Below, in pieces: positions 25,308-36,853 of a stretch of 62,342 bases of DNA; the stretch's first letter is position 1, and each line of letters opens with the position of its first letter. Source of the DNA: an uncultured SAR116 cluster alpha proteobacterium (GTDB lineage Bacteria > Pseudomonadota > Alphaproteobacteria > Puniceispirillales > Puniceispirillaceae). Under the pieces are notes generated by a model. The model saw only the letters and a program-made list of their open reading frames with translations. It did no database searches and was not told the origin of the DNA. A program made the translations under genes and the position numbers. The stretch lies in contig CABXZZ010000003.1 in assembly GCA_902516825.1 (NCBI GenBank), forward strand, positions 1 through 62,342, given 5' to 3'.

Positions 25308-26190
25308 ATGCGTATTACTAAGAACTTATGGCAACAGGTGGTACTGTTGATGAGCAACTTTTTTCGAAGGACTACTATACGTGTAATTTTTTTAACAATA
25401 ACTGCTCTCGTCACATTTGGTTCAACAAATGCAAACGTAGTGGAAATAATGTCCTGCGTTGAGAAGGAAATTACCATCTCTCTCATTGGTAAATTTGAAT
25501 ATAATTCATAGTCTCACAGAGATGCCGATACTTACGGTGCGAATAAGTCAAAGACTACCAGTGATAATGCTCTTAGTGTTGCTCACGCAGCCTAACAGAG
25601 ATTGGACTGTCAATAGGTATTCAAACTGCTATTTTTACATTTTACCTTCGCGGTGTTTCAAATGGTCTTAATATTTATGGTTATAAATTGATTGTTTTTG
25701 GCGGTGACTGAAGCTTTATCTGCACTAGCCAACCAATAGCGTCGATAAACTGGCTTTAGATGCAACAACGTTCTTTATTATAGAGATAGATACACTATCG
25801 GGAGCAGCAGCAGGGAAATTATCACCTTTGACGGATAAATAAATTTGATCATGATGCACTCACCTAAACATATCCTAATTTTGGCGGTCTTGTCCTAGTT
25901 GTTTTCTATGATGATGGTGTATGCACATCAACGTTAGATTCTATTGAGGCGTCTCAGCTATTCAACAACATTTAGCGGTATTTATATTGAAATTGTGCTG
26001 GTATCAAAACTGCTTGTAAATCGAATGATGACGATAACACATTTGCAGATGCTAGTGCGTCTTCATTCGGTGCCAAAATATCAACCAAAGAGAGTGGGTT
26101 TGCCATTGTGGCAGTACAAACTTTCTTCCCAAAAGCATCATTATATTTTGATTTTGCAATTTAAAGATAATTTTAACATTAAGGGCATCT
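25308..26190 (+). pseudogene. Decayed gene for a probably secreted protein
   Basis: This 880-base stretch has no intact frame but reads as successive pieces of coding sequence in changing frames. It opens at 25351 with MSNFFRRTTIRVIFLTIT and a signal-peptide-like core ending in STNANVVEI. A TAG lies at 25509, and the same frame continues as SHRDADTYGANKSK to a TAA near 25593. Further pieces in other frames are LSIGIQTAIFTFYLRGVSNG, FGGLVLVVFYDDGVCTST and, near 26050-26160, KISTKESGFAIVAVQTFF ending in a TAA. Several stops and frameshifts are needed to join them. I cannot name the family. It ends just before the convergent msrP gene. Confidence 0.6.
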
Positions 26191-26217
26191 GATAGTCTGG
26201 ATTGCCTTTGTTTTGAT

Positions 26218-27174
26218 TTAGTAAAAAAGCTCTCTGTTATTATCAGTATATTTATCTTTATAAAGGTAACTGACCTCTTCTTCATACCCATTATAAAGCT
26301 GTGTTTTAACATAACCACTCCCTAGTACGCGCTCTCTATCTTGGGGCCATCTAGGATGCGGAACCCATGGGCTTACGTTGGCCCAGAAACCATATTCTTT
26401 CGGGCTCAACTCCTCCCAAAAACTAACAGGACGCTTATTTGTAAAGGTAAAGCGTGTAATAGATTTAATGGATTTAAAGCCGTATTTCCATGGAACAACT
26501 AACCTAATAGGGGCTCCATTCTGATTTTGCAGAGCTTTTCCGTATAGCCCCACTGCAAGGAAGGCCAGCTCGTTTCTAGCTTCATTAAGTGTTAATCCTT
26601 CAATATATGGCCATGGGTACCAGCTTTGTTTTTGACCAGGTGCAACATCAGGGTTAAAAAAAGTTTCCATGCGAATATATTTTGCTTCTGATTTTGGGCG
26701 GGCAAATTTAACCAGGTTTGAGAAGGAGAATCCAGACCAAGGCACCGCCATTGACCATGCCTCTACACAACGGTGTCGATATAATCTTTCTTCCATGCCG
26801 CCAAGCTTTTTAGTGAGTTCGCTAGCATCAAGTTGGATAGGATAATCAACAAGCCCATCAATTGTCACAAGCCACGGGTCTGTACTGAGTTTTTTCGCTT
26901 TCCGCCAAATGTTTTTTGACGAACCAAATTCATAGAAATTTGTATAAGTGGTCGCATCTTGTTCAGAAGTAAGGGCTCTGTCAAGTGTATATTTGGCATT
27001 TCGTGATGGTGGAAAGCCACTAATAGGTGCAGCAAAAGAAGGGGTGCCGCCTATCATTAATCCGGCGCCTGCTAGACCTGCTACCTGAAGTAATTTGCGC
27101 CTATTTAAATAGAGTGATTCAGAGGTAGCCTCGTTTTCAGAAATTTCCCATGATTTTTTTTGCCTAATGTACAT
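26218..27174 (-). CDS. msrP: Protein-methionine-sulfoxide reductase catalytic subunit (YedY)
   Basis: This is a periplasmic molybdopterin enzyme that repairs oxidised methionines in envelope proteins. The 318-residue precursor has a twin-arginine-type leader (NRRKLLQVAGLAGAGLMIGG) at about residues 27-46. The molybdenum-ligating Cys lies in YRHRCVEAWSMAVPWSGF. Other conserved blocks are ETFFNPD and NGAPIRLVVPWKYGFKSIK. In most bacteria the haem membrane partner MsrQ is encoded next to it; none is seen here, so electrons may come from an unlinked msrQ. It is convergent with the decayed gene at 25.3-26.2 kb. Confidence 0.93.
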   Translation of the reverse strand: MYIRQKKSWEISENEATSESLYLNRRKLLQVAGLAGAGLMIGGTPSFAAPISGFPPSRNAKYTLDRALTSEQDATTYTNFYEFGSSKNIWRKAKKLSTDPWLVTIDGLVDYPIQLDASELTKKLGGMEERLYRHRCVEAWSMAVPWSGFSFSNLVKFARPKSEAKYIRMETFFNPDVAPGQKQSWYPWPYIEGLTLNEARNELAFLAVGLYGKALQNQNGAPIRLVVPWKYGFKSIKSITRFTFTNKRPVSFWEELSPKEYGFWANVSPWVPHPRWPQDRERVLGSGYVKTQLYNGYEEEVSYLYKDKYTDNNRELFY

Positions 27175-27248
27175 TCTGTTTCCTTTTTTTTATTTCAGGC
27201 TTGGAACTGAAATAAGCCAGAATATAGCGGTGTCAATTATTGTTAATG

Positions 27249-28457
<1,209 letters not shown>

Positions 28458-28628
28458 TTATTAAGGGGTTTTGTATGGTTTTAAAATACGCTCTCATTCT
28501 GCTAGATGTCTACAGATTTTTATCTAATTTGAATTGCTAATGAATGAATAATTCGTCGACTGTTCTAAATCAAAAAATTCTATCTGATATCACTAGCAAA
28601 AATCGGTTATAAGACATAGGTTATAGGC

Positions 28629-30764
28629 ATGGATACTCAGATAGATATATTGCCTCCGAACAGACCTCGCTCGCCAGCTGATTTTAAACTTGTGTCTGAT
28701 TTTGCACCAAATGGCGATCAGCCCAAAGCGATTATATCGTTGCTGGAGGGAATTGCCGATAATGAAAAGGATCAAGTTTTGCTTGGAGTTACCGGCTCAG
28801 GCAAGACTTTTACGATAGCGCATGTTATTGAGCAATCTAAAAGACCAACGCTTATCTTGGCTCCGAATAAAACATTAGCCGCACAGTTATACGGCGAGAT
28901 GAAAGGGCTATTTCCAGAGAATGCTGTGGAATATTTTGTTTCTTATTATGATTATTATCAACCAGAGGCTTATGTTCCTCGTTCTGATTTATTTATAGAA
29001 AAGGAATCTTCAATAAATGAGCAGATTGATAGGCTTCGCCACTCAGCGACACGCTCTTTACTTGAGCGTGATGACGTAATTATAGTTGCGTCCGTATCAT
29101 GCATATACGGCATTGGTTCTGTTGAGACTTATTCTGAAATGACACTGTCGCTCCAGACTGGCGGCGAAATAGAGAGGCAAAAATTACTTCGCCGATTAAC
29201 CGAACTTCAATATAAGAGAAACGATCTTAACTTTGTTAGAGGAACATTTCGGGTAAGGGGAGATAATATAGAGGTTTTTCCAGCACACCTTGAGGATAGG
29301 GCGTGGCGGATATCTCTGTTTGGAGATGAAATCGAACAAATATGGGAGTTTGACCCTCTTACAGGTGAAAAAATTACAAGCTTGGATAAAATAATTGTGT
29401 TTGCAAATTCGCATTACGTTACACCAAGACCCACTTTGCAACAGGCCGTAAAATTAATCGGTTCAGAGTTGCAAGTTAGATTGTTGGAATTTAATGAAAG
29501 TAGTAAGTTACTAGAGGCGCAACGGATCGAGCAGAGAACACAATTTGATCTCGAAATGATGGAAGCAACAGGCAGTTGTAACGGTATAGAAAACTATTCC
29601 AGATATCTGTCAGGCAGAAAACAAGGAGAGCCACCCCCGACCTTATTTGAATATTTGCCCGAAAACGCCCTTCTCATTGTTGATGAAAGTCATGTTACAG
29701 TTCCTCAGATCGGAGCGATGTATAAAGGGGATTTTGCCCGTAAATCAACCTTGTCAGAATATGGTTTTAGGCTTCCCTCCTGCCTTGATAACAGGCCATT
29801 AAAATTTGAAGAATGGGAGCATTTTAGACCACAGACCATTCACGTTTCTGCGACACCTGGAAAATGGGAGTTAGAACAAACAGGAGGGGTTTTTATAGAG
29901 CAAGTAGTTCGGCCAACAGGGCTGATAGATCCAGAATGTATCGTAAGACCAATTGAAACGCAGGTTGATGATATAATAGCTGAATCAAGAGAGGCGGCCG
30001 CAAATGGAACACGTGTTTTGGTAACTACCCTTACTAAAAAAATGGCAGAGGCGCTTACAGAATATATGTATGAGGCAGGAATTAAGGTGCGATATGTGCA
30101 TTCAGATGTGGACACATTGGAACGAATTGAAATTATTCGTGACTTAAGACTTGGTCTGTTTGATGTGCTGATTGGTATCAATTTGTTGAGAGAGGGGCTT
30201 GATATACCTGAATGCGCTCTGGTTGGTATATTAGATGCCGATAAGGAGGGGTATTTGCGTTCTAAAACTTCGCTGATACAAACGATCGGAAGAGCAGCAA
30301 GAAATGCAGAAGGAAGAGTGATTTTATATGCAGATAAAATTACAGATTCCATGCAATACGCCATTGATGAGACTAAAAGACGCCGCGATAAGCAAACCGC
30401 TTGGAATAAGGCCAATGGTATCACACCTGAGACAATTAAAAAGGATATTACTGACATTTTAGATTCTGTTTATGAAAAAGCAGACAGGGTAACTGTAAAA
30501 GTAGGAAGCAAGGATGCAAGCCTATACGGAAGAGATATTCAAACCATAATTGCGGAGTTAGAGACAAAAATGCGTGATGCTGCTGCTAATCTTGAATTTG
30601 AAGAAGCAGCAAGATTGCGAGATGAATTAAAACGTCTCGAAAACAAACAGCTTGGTCTCGACGCTCCTGGGATGGCAAAATCAGCACAATATACTCACTT
30701 AAAAGCTGAAATTAATGCGCCCATTAGGCCTCCATCAGGAAGACGCCCACCTAAACGCAAGTGA
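28629..30764 (+). CDS. uvrB: Excinuclease ABC subunit B
   Basis: This is the damage-verifying helicase-like subunit of nucleotide excision repair, working with UvrA and UvrC. The 711-residue protein has Walker [13 protein letters not shown] near residue 55, the beta-hairpin region ([10 protein letters not shown]), the DEAD-like box LIVDESHV, and motif VI ([13 protein letters not shown]). The UvrC-binding UVR domain is near the end ([17 protein letters not shown]). Length and motif order are normal. It has its own promoter region divergent from the aminotransferase; no SOS (LexA) box was identified by eye. Confidence 0.97.
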   Translation: MDTQIDILPPNRPRSPADFKLVSDFAPNGDQPKAIISLLEGIADNEKDQVLLGVTGSGKTFTIAHVIEQSKRPTLILAPNKTLAAQLYGEMKGLFPENAVEYFVSYYDYYQPEAYVPRSDLFIEKESSINEQIDRLRHSATRSLLERDDVIIVASVSCIYGIGSVETYSEMTLSLQTGGEIERQKLLRRLTELQYKRNDLNFVRGTFRVRGDNIEVFPAHLEDRAWRISLFGDEIEQIWEFDPLTGEKITSLDKIIVFANSHYVTPRPTLQQAVKLIGSELQVRLLEFNESSKLLEAQRIEQRTQFDLEMMEATGSCNGIENYSRYLSGRKQGEPPPTLFEYLPENALLIVDESHVTVPQIGAMYKGDFARKSTLSEYGFRLPSCLDNRPLKFEEWEHFRPQTIHVSATPGKWELEQTGGVFIEQVVRPTGLIDPECIVRPIETQVDDIIAESREAAANGTRVLVTTLTKKMAEALTEYMYEAGIKVRYVHSDVDTLERIEIIRDLRLGLFDVLIGINLLREGLDIPECALVGILDADKEGYLRSKTSLIQTIGRAARNAEGRVILYADKITDSMQYAIDETKRRRDKQTAWNKANGITPETIKKDITDILDSVYEKADRVTVKVGSKDASLYGRDIQTIIAELETKMRDAAANLEFEEAARLRDELKRLENKQLGLDAPGMAKSAQYTHLKAEINAPIRPPSGRRPPKRK

Positions 30765-30828
30765 TTTTTAAACATACAAAATGTTAAGGCCAAATCTAGA
30801 AGTAAGCCTGAGATCATACCTTAGGATT

Positions 30829-32871
30829 TTAGGCAGTATATCCAGTGGTTTTGGCAGTTATCACCGCTTCGATAAATAAGCTCTTGCCGGCTCCAAGTTC
30901 AGCTCTTTTGATATTTTCAAATAACGTAGTGTTGGATTTGGTTGCACCCGCTTTTGCAGCTTTTTTTTCTGATAATATTTTTGCCTCCTGCTTTGCTATT
31001 TCAATGGCATCATCCAACATCTGAAAATCTTTGATACCGCTTATTAAATGCACCCTAAATACTCCCTCTTTTGGTTGAGTAATTATAATTGAACTTTGTT
31101 GACGAATAGAGCCAATTGCGGCGCCAATAGCACCTGCTACCTCTGCAAATTGAGGAATAATTAAAGAAGTATTTAAGCGCTCTGCTATGCATGGATAATG
31201 TGTTTTAGCGGATGCCCCTAGTGCGATAATCGGCGATAATAAACGGATATCATGTTGCAGAAAACGTGATTGATGAGACCTTTCAGATAGTGCTTCTTTG
31301 ATAGCAGGCGTGCTAGATGCAGTATTTTCTGTTCCATTATCTCCTGCTATCACGGCATCTGAAATTTTTAGAGCTGACTCAAAGCTTAATTGATCTAAAC
31401 AAATCAGTGATAGTGCTTCTGCTGACTCGGCAATCAATTGCCCTTTATTATCTTTTTGTCTTGCAAATAACTGTGCACCTAAATTTGCTGCCTTTTTATT
31501 ATATATATCGAAGCTTCCAAGGACATGAACTGCATCCGTCGGTGTGAAACAGCTTAGTTGAACAAGACCCTTGCTGATAAGTCTATCAAGGGCTCCTAAT
31601 GCAACTTGTGTATCTGCTATATCAGCAATAGCAGAAATACCATTTTTTATGAGGCGCTCTGCCATTTTAGCCTCTGACCTAGCTAACCAGCTAGGTACAT
31701 TTTTTGACATTAATGGAATTATAAATCGCGCATCAGTTGCCAGAGCAATTGGCGCTAATAACTGCTGTTCCATAATAGAGATACATGTTGGAAATTGCTC
31801 ACCAAGAAGCGATAATGGTAGCGCTCTTCTTGGTCCTAATTTAATAGGAGATGCTGGAGAATCATAACCGATGTGCAACTCAGAATCGCCCCCGATTCCG
31901 CTTGTCCATATTTTTACAGCCTCAATCATTGTGTTCCAGCCACCAACTTTAGCACCATCCTCGCTCAAATCAACCTTACCATTTTTAAGTATTGCTATAT
32001 CGGTCGTTGTGCCGCCTATATCACAAATGATTGCAGTTCTCTCGTTTGCAAGAAACGCAGCGCCTGAGACGCTAGCAGCTGGACCAGACAAGATAGTTTC
32101 TACTGGACGCTCTATTACAAAATCTGCCGAAACAAGAGAGCCATCTCCTTTTACCACCATTAGTTTACAGCTTAAGCCGATTTGTTGCATCTGCTGCCGG
32201 GTCGCATTTATTAGTTTTTCAAGCAAACTTATGAGTTTTGCGTTTAAGAAAGCAGTTAATGCCCGCTTTGGACCACCAAGGGATGCAGATAATTCATGGC
32301 TGCAACTTACAGGCATTTGGGTATGTTTCCTGATGTAATCCCGAGCTATTATTTCGTGCTCTGGATTGCGTGTAGCAAAATAACTTACAACCGCAAAAGC
32401 TGATACTTGGGGCGCTGTTGATTTTATGGCTAGCAGCAGTGATTTAGTGTCAATTGGCAACTTTACAGTTCCATCCGATTTATGTCCTCCATCGATAAAA
32501 ATTACTGGATTTTGTCCAATTGCCTTGCCAAGCTTGCCCAGCCTCAAGGCGTCTTCTTCAAAACCGATGAGCACTAAAGCGACATGGGAGCCAGCATTTT
32601 CAACTATTGAGTTAGTTGCAAGTGTAGTAGATAGACATACAAGCCCTATGTCTTCAACTGCCAATTTTTGATTTGTGCCTGAAACATAACTTAACCTGTC
32701 ACTGGGAGCTTCTATACCAAGTGCAATACGCATCGCATTGCCGACACCAATAGACAAATCTTGTCTCGTTGTGAGTGATTTTGAAGTTTTAATGATAGAC
32801 GAATCCTGGGCATCTATAATGGCCGCGTCAGTGAAAGTTCCCCCTGTATCTAAGCCAAGTATATTTCTCAT
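30829..32871 (-). CDS. Hydantoinase/oxoprolinase family protein (HyuA-like)
   Basis: A 680-residue protein of the N-methylhydantoinase A / 5-oxoprolinase family, whose members hydrolyse cyclic amides with ATP. The actin-like N-terminus GLDTGGTFTDAAI begins at about residue 5. The second nucleotide-binding motif is AIICDIGGTTTDIAIL near 280, and ETILSGPAASVSGAAFLA precedes it. The usual partner subunit HyuB is not adjacent, so the protein may work alone, with an unlinked partner, or on an unknown substrate. It is the last gene of a minus-strand run (GATase, RHH protein, methyltransferase) and is convergent with uvrB. Confidence 0.88.
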   Translation of the reverse strand: MRNILGLDTGGTFTDAAIIDAQDSSIIKTSKSLTTRQDLSIGVGNAMRIALGIEAPSDRLSYVSGTNQKLAVEDIGLVCLSTTLATNSIVENAGSHVALVLIGFEEDALRLGKLGKAIGQNPVIFIDGGHKSDGTVKLPIDTKSLLLAIKSTAPQVSAFAVVSYFATRNPEHEIIARDYIRKHTQMPVSCSHELSASLGGPKRALTAFLNAKLISLLEKLINATRQQMQQIGLSCKLMVVKGDGSLVSADFVIERPVETILSGPAASVSGAAFLANERTAIICDIGGTTTDIAILKNGKVDLSEDGAKVGGWNTMIEAVKIWTSGIGGDSELHIGYDSPASPIKLGPRRALPLSLLGEQFPTCISIMEQQLLAPIALATDARFIIPLMSKNVPSWLARSEAKMAERLIKNGISAIADIADTQVALGALDRLISKGLVQLSCFTPTDAVHVLGSFDIYNKKAANLGAQLFARQKDNKGQLIAESAEALSLICLDQLSFESALKISDAVIAGDNGTENTASSTPAIKEALSERSHQSRFLQHDIRLLSPIIALGASAKTHYPCIAERLNTSLIIPQFAEVAGAIGAAIGSIRQQSSIIITQPKEGVFRVHLISGIKDFQMLDDAIEIAKQEAKILSEKKAAKAGATKSNTTLFENIKRAELGAGKSLFIEAVITAKTTGYTA

Positions 32872-32937
32872 ATTTGTTTCTCTCAGGAGAGTGGCACAGA
32901 ATAAGTACTATTATTTTTTGGCGCAATTAGGCTTTTA

Positions 32938-33654
32938 TTATGTATTGCAAAAGAAGTTAACTATCCATTGGCCGACAATAGGTCCATCATGCGGTTTTGA
33001 TAACGATTCTAGAGCGATATTTACTTTCTTTTGCCCAATATTGTGGGAGCGTAATGCGATTAAATCTTGCGCAAAATCAGCTGAAAATTCTGGATGGCCT
33101 TGCATGGATAATATGTGCTCCCCGATATAAAATGCAGAAAACGGACAAAATTCATCTCCGCTAAATGCTACAGCGGAATCGGGTAATTTTATGACTTGAT
33201 CTTGGTGCATGTAAATAAGCTCAAGGTCTTTTTTTTCAGGTTTCATCCAATTTTTTGTGTTAGAAACAAAATGTTTTCTAATGCCTACACCCCAGCCTTT
33301 ATCTGATTTTATTACTTTACCTCCAAGAGCAACAGCTATTGCTTGATGACCAAAGCAAAACCCAGCTATTTTCTTCTTTTTTTTGTGAACTTCTCTGATA
33401 AATTCAAATAGTGACATCATCCATATTGTTCTCTCATAGACACCCGAAGCTGAACCAGTAATCAGAAAACCGTCGAATTTATTAATCTCAGGCAAGGATG
33501 AACCCTCCATTATTGGGAAGCTTATAAGTTCAATTATACAAGTGGTTTGCGCATGTCCAATAAGACTTCTAAACATGCTGGGATAATCTGGATAGCTTGC
33601 AGACATTTTGGGATTATTTACCCCTGTTTGAAGTATAGCCACACGCTTCATCAT
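32938..33654 (-). CDS. Type 1 glutamine amidotransferase-like protein (GMP synthase GATase homologue)
   Basis: A stand-alone class I glutamine amidotransferase domain. I start it at the ATG at 33654 (MMKRVAILQTG), since family members begin at this strand; a longer frame from 33723 adds 23 residues without family likeness. That gives 238 residues. The nucleophile Cys lies in IAGFCFGHQAIAVALGG and the His/Glu pair in MQGHPEFSADF. Such proteins supply ammonia to an unknown synthase or cleave gamma-glutamyl bonds. The neighbouring HyuA-like protein, which acts on cyclic amides in other organisms, makes a role in amide nitrogen metabolism possible. Confidence 0.87.
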   Translation of the reverse strand: MMKRVAILQTGVNNPKMSASYPDYPSMFRSLIGHAQTTCIIELISFPIMEGSSLPEINKFDGFLITGSASGVYERTIWMMSLFEFIREVHKKKKKIAGFCFGHQAIAVALGGKVIKSDKGWGVGIRKHFVSNTKNWMKPEKKDLELIYMHQDQVIKLPDSAVAFSGDEFCPFSAFYIGEHILSMQGHPEFSADFAQDLIALRSHNIGQKKVNIALESLSKPHDGPIVGQWIVNFFCNT

Positions 33655-33734
33655 TGACCTAGTTGTAACAAAAATTTTTAACATTCTGCGTATCAGCGTA
33701 AATTGACAAGCTTTTACGAGCAAGGAACAATTGA

Positions 33735-33947
33735 TTAATTTTTATAATAGTCCAGAACGAAAATTCGAATAGCGCTAGAGAGTCCCAATTTTGTTTTTGC
33801 GCTTCGTTTTACATCTATTTCACTTACAAGGGATGCGAGAGACATGTTGCGACTAGATGCAATTTGTTGCAGAGAAATCCAGAAAGGATTTTCAAGCGAA
33901 ATCGAGGTAGAGTGCTTCTTTATCGTGATTGACCGTTTTATTATCAT
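33735..33947 (-). CDS. Ribbon-helix-helix domain protein (RHH_4 type)
   Basis: A 70-residue DNA-binding-type protein of the ribbon-helix-helix family common in alphaproteobacteria (PF13467). The ribbon is KRSITIKKHSTSISLE, followed by the helices PFWISLQQIASSRNMSLASL and LSSAIRIFVLDYY. It may be a local regulator or may bind DNA as a dimer elsewhere. It lies between the methyltransferase and the GATase genes on the same strand, with gaps of 47 and 80 bases, so a shared transcript is likely. Confidence 0.85.
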   Translation of the reverse strand: MIIKRSITIKKHSTSISLENPFWISLQQIASSRNMSLASLVSEIDVKRSAKTKLGLSSAIRIFVLDYYKN

Positions 33948-33994
33948 GTCAATTTTTTCCTATTTAGATGTTGGTAAACATGTTGATGAAGAAT

Positions 33995-35377
33995 TTATAA
34001 TCTTTTGAAGTTGCCTATTAACTCACTATGAGCAGTCCAACTAAACTGATCTAATATGCTCAATTGTGTTAGCTGATAACCAGCGTCAATCAGTATTCTA
34101 GCGTCCTTGACAAAGCTAAACGGATTGCACGAAACATAAGTTACAGATGGGCAGTTAGTTTGCCCAATTTGTTTCATTTGGGAATAAGCGCCACCGCGAG
34201 GAGGATCAAGAATTATACCATCAAAATTTTTCACGAACTCAGACCTAACGGGTGCTTTTATCAAGTTACGCATTTCCGTTTTTAATAAATTGTCCTTCGC
34301 AACATTCCTGTAACCACTTTGATAAGCCTCAAGGCATCTTTTGTTACTATCAATAGCTGTAATCCTAACGTTTTGTGACAGCAATTTTGCGCTTAATGTT
34401 CCGCATCCTGCGAATAAATCCAAGCAATGAGTTGCATCCTTATGAGCTAGGAACACCAGATTTTGCAGCTTATTCTCCCCGAATAAGGTTGGCTGTAGAA
34501 AACTCCCAGGAGGCGGAGTAATTGAGATACCACCCCATTCTATTGATGGCGCACTATTTTGATAAAGCAAACGGGATTCATCTTGGCCCACATAAACAAT
34601 AGAAACTCTGATAAAATTAGTTTCAGACGCCCAGCTAGCTAACTCTACTTCTGTATTATTTGTTAATTTTTGTTCAGGTATAATTAATACATCACTTCCG
34701 TTCTCAAAGTGATTCACATTAATAGCTATTGTAATGCCTATTGGCATAATTTTATTAAATCCGTCACGTATTAACTCTTTAGTTGCCAGCAACTCCTTGC
34801 TTAAAACAGCGCAATTATCGAGTTCAATAATTTGATATGACTTACTTGCAAAAAAACCAATAAAACTTTTTTCTTTAGTGCGTTTAAACTTAAAATTTGC
34901 GCGACGTCTTTTTTGGTCTTGTGATGTAAAAAGGCCGCCAAACTCATGAAATTTTATGTTTGAATCCTGGAAAAGAGTAAGAATGCTTTGTTGCTTCCAG
35001 TTAATATATGCGCTGAAAGACATATGCTGTAATTGACAACCTCCACAGCTCGAAAATGAATTGCATTCTGGCGGTCGCCGTTCGACTGACGCGGTAACTA
35101 ATTCCAATAAATCAGCTTCTATTCTATTACCTATTTTAGTTATTGGCTGTGTTCTCACTACCTCGCCTGGGAGTGTATTGGGTACATAAATTTCAACTAT
35201 ATTTTCTTGTTCGTGTTCTTTCCAACTCGCCAAACTTACGCCATCCCCTTTACTAGAGATACGATCTATTTTCACTTCAATAATTGGTGTATTTTTTGGA
35301 AGATTTTGTCTGTTCGACCCTAGCTTTTGCTTCCGTGAGCGCCACTTTCTAACCTTAGAATATCTTGATTTACCCAA
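33995..35377 (-). CDS. RlmD/RumA-like 23S rRNA (uracil-C5)-methyltransferase
   Basis: This is an iron-sulfur, SAM-dependent RNA m5U methyltransferase of the TrmA/RumA family. The 460-residue protein begins with a basic stretch and a TRAM-like domain (VKIDRISSKGDGVSLASW). The [4Fe-4S] cysteines lie in CNSFSSCGGCQLQHM plus a later Cys (LDNCAVLSK). The SAM-binding motif is LDLFAGCGTLSAKL, and the catalytic loops are ILDPPRGGA and YVSCNPFSF with the nucleophilic Cys. Which uracil it modifies cannot be told from sequence. It is the second gene after the polyprenyl synthase in a minus-strand run. Confidence 0.9.
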   Translation of the reverse strand: MGKSRYSKVRKWRSRKQKLGSNRQNLPKNTPIIEVKIDRISSKGDGVSLASWKEHEQENIVEIYVPNTLPGEVVRTQPITKIGNRIEADLLELVTASVERRPPECNSFSSCGGCQLQHMSFSAYINWKQQSILTLFQDSNIKFHEFGGLFTSQDQKRRRANFKFKRTKEKSFIGFFASKSYQIIELDNCAVLSKELLATKELIRDGFNKIMPIGITIAINVNHFENGSDVLIIPEQKLTNNTEVELASWASETNFIRVSIVYVGQDESRLLYQNSAPSIEWGGISITPPPGSFLQPTLFGENKLQNLVFLAHKDATHCLDLFAGCGTLSAKLLSQNVRITAIDSNKRCLEAYQSGYRNVAKDNLLKTEMRNLIKAPVRSEFVKNFDGIILDPPRGGAYSQMKQIGQTNCPSVTYVSCNPFSFVKDARILIDAGYQLTQLSILDQFSWTAHSELIGNFKRL

Positions 35378-35498
35378 AGAAGGTCTCCTTACAATCGGCG
35401 CTTATAAAAGTGCTGTTAATGCAATTGGTATTTGTTATTAAACTCTTCTACCTTTTTAACACCGGCGGTTTTAATCAATATGTAAGTTTTCAGGACTG

Positions 35499-36497
35499 TT
35501 AGCTATCTCGAAGCGCTGAAAATTCAGCGGCCTCTATTAACGCATCCTTCAACACGGAGTCTTGAATGATAGAAATAGCATTTGCGGCCTTTTCTACCTC
35601 CGCACTTGCAAAATCAAGAGTTCTTTTAATGCAGCTATACTTGTTAATGATGAGTTGTGCCTGCTCAAAATCTCCTTCTCTCTGTTCACCTGTGTCAAGA
35701 GTTCGCTTCCAGAATTTTCTCTCTTTATCAGAGCTATCCTGCCAGGCTAGAATTATAGGTAGCGTTATTTTCATCTCTGAAAAATCATCGCCAAGGTCCT
35801 TACCAATTTGACTATCAGATGCACCATAATCTAGCGCATCATCCATAATCTGAAAAGCGTTTCCGAGTGCTAAACCGTATTGATAAAACGCCTCGCATAC
35901 TATTTCATTTCCACCTCCGACTTTTGCCCCTGTTTCTGCAGCAGCAGCGAAAAGAACACCCGTCTTACCCTTAATAACCGAAAAATAATCTGATAAGGGG
36001 CTCTCGGGTTGGCCTAGCATGGACATTTGTTTAACTTCGCCTTCTGTTATTTGTGCCGCTGCCACAGAAAGTTTTTTGAGTACCCAAATATCGTTTGTTT
36101 CCACCATAAGCTCGAATGCACGTGCAAATAAAAAATCTCCAACTAATACACTAGCTTCATTTCCCCAAAGTGAGTTAGCGGTTTCCTTTCCACGTCTTTG
36201 GTCAGAAGAATCTATAACATCATCATGGAGTAATGTAGCATTATGGATAAATTCGACTGAGGCAGCCAGATATAATGCGCTTTCGGGAGACTTGGTTGTA
36301 TTATTAGAACTTGCCATGGATGCTGCTATGCACAACATCGGTCTTAATCTCTTGCCGCCTGCGGCAATCAGATGTCCAGCCAATTGCGGTATAAGCGATA
36401 CGTTAGACTGTAATCTATCCAATATTACTTTATTCACGTCAGACATGGATTGTTGCGTGAGTGCAACAAGAGGATTTAAAGAAGGCTTAACGGTCAT
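35499..36497 (-). CDS. Polyprenyl diphosphate synthase (IspB-type)
   Basis: This enzyme makes the long isoprenoid tail of ubiquinone. The 332-residue protein has both Asp-rich motifs: LLHDDVIDSSDQRRG (FARM, first) and QIMDDALDYG (SARM, second), with GGKRLRPML upstream. Length and motifs fit octaprenyl or solanesyl diphosphate synthase; chain length depends on residues just before the first motif (EFIHNATLLHDD) and cannot be fixed here. It is divergent from the DUF2007-methyltransferase-peptidase-glyQS genes, an order common in alphaproteobacteria. Confidence 0.93.
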   Translation of the reverse strand: MTVKPSLNPLVALTQQSMSDVNKVILDRLQSNVSLIPQLAGHLIAAGGKRLRPMLCIAASMASSNNTTKSPESALYLAASVEFIHNATLLHDDVIDSSDQRRGKETANSLWGNEASVLVGDFLFARAFELMVETNDIWVLKKLSVAAAQITEGEVKQMSMLGQPESPLSDYFSVIKGKTGVLFAAAAETGAKVGGGNEIVCEAFYQYGLALGNAFQIMDDALDYGASDSQIGKDLGDDFSEMKITLPIILAWQDSSDKERKFWKRTLDTGEQREGDFEQAQLIINKYSCIKRTLDFASAEVEKAANAISIIQDSVLKDALIEAAEFSALRDS

Positions 36498-36631
36498 TAT
36501 TCCTCAGATTTTTAGAATGTACGTTAGCTGCAGATTTAGAGTGTTGTTTATAATTCGGCAAGAGAATATTTTGGATTATATAAAAGTGAAATAGCTATTT
36601 ACCCTCTCACTATCTTCGTTAAACTTTAAAA

Positions 36632-36847
36632 ATGATAGAATTAGTAAAAACGACAAGTGCGATCAGGCTTACCTATCTTCAAGCATTGCTAGATGATGCA
36701 AATATATCATTTTTTGTTTTTGACCAACATATATCTATGCTAGAAGCTGGGATAGGCGTATTTCCAAGGCGTGTCATGGTTTATGAAGCCTATTTCCTTG
36801 CGGCTAAAACTATTCTGAGTGAAGCTCATGAGTTTTATAATGACTAG
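36632..36847 (+). CDS. DUF2007 family protein
   Basis: A 71-residue protein of the DUF2007 family, with the opening MIELVKTTSAIRLTYLQALLDDANISF and the later VFPRRVMVYE typical of this small alpha/beta domain resembling PII-like signal proteins. Its function is unknown. It lies six bases upstream of the TrmN6-like methyltransferase gene and is probably co-transcribed, a linkage seen in many alphaproteobacteria between the polyprenyl synthase and that gene. Confidence 0.85.
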   Translation: MIELVKTTSAIRLTYLQALLDDANISFFVFDQHISMLEAGIGVFPRRVMVYEAYFLAAKTILSEAHEFYND

Positions 36848-36853
36848 AGTTTC

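Noticed and set aside
31871-32338. 155-residue plus-strand frame opposite the HyuA-like gene
   Set aside because: It is the antisense shadow of a clear gene, with no ribosome-binding site or family motif. Similar long shadows opposite ppdK, polyprenyl synthase and uvrB were left out.
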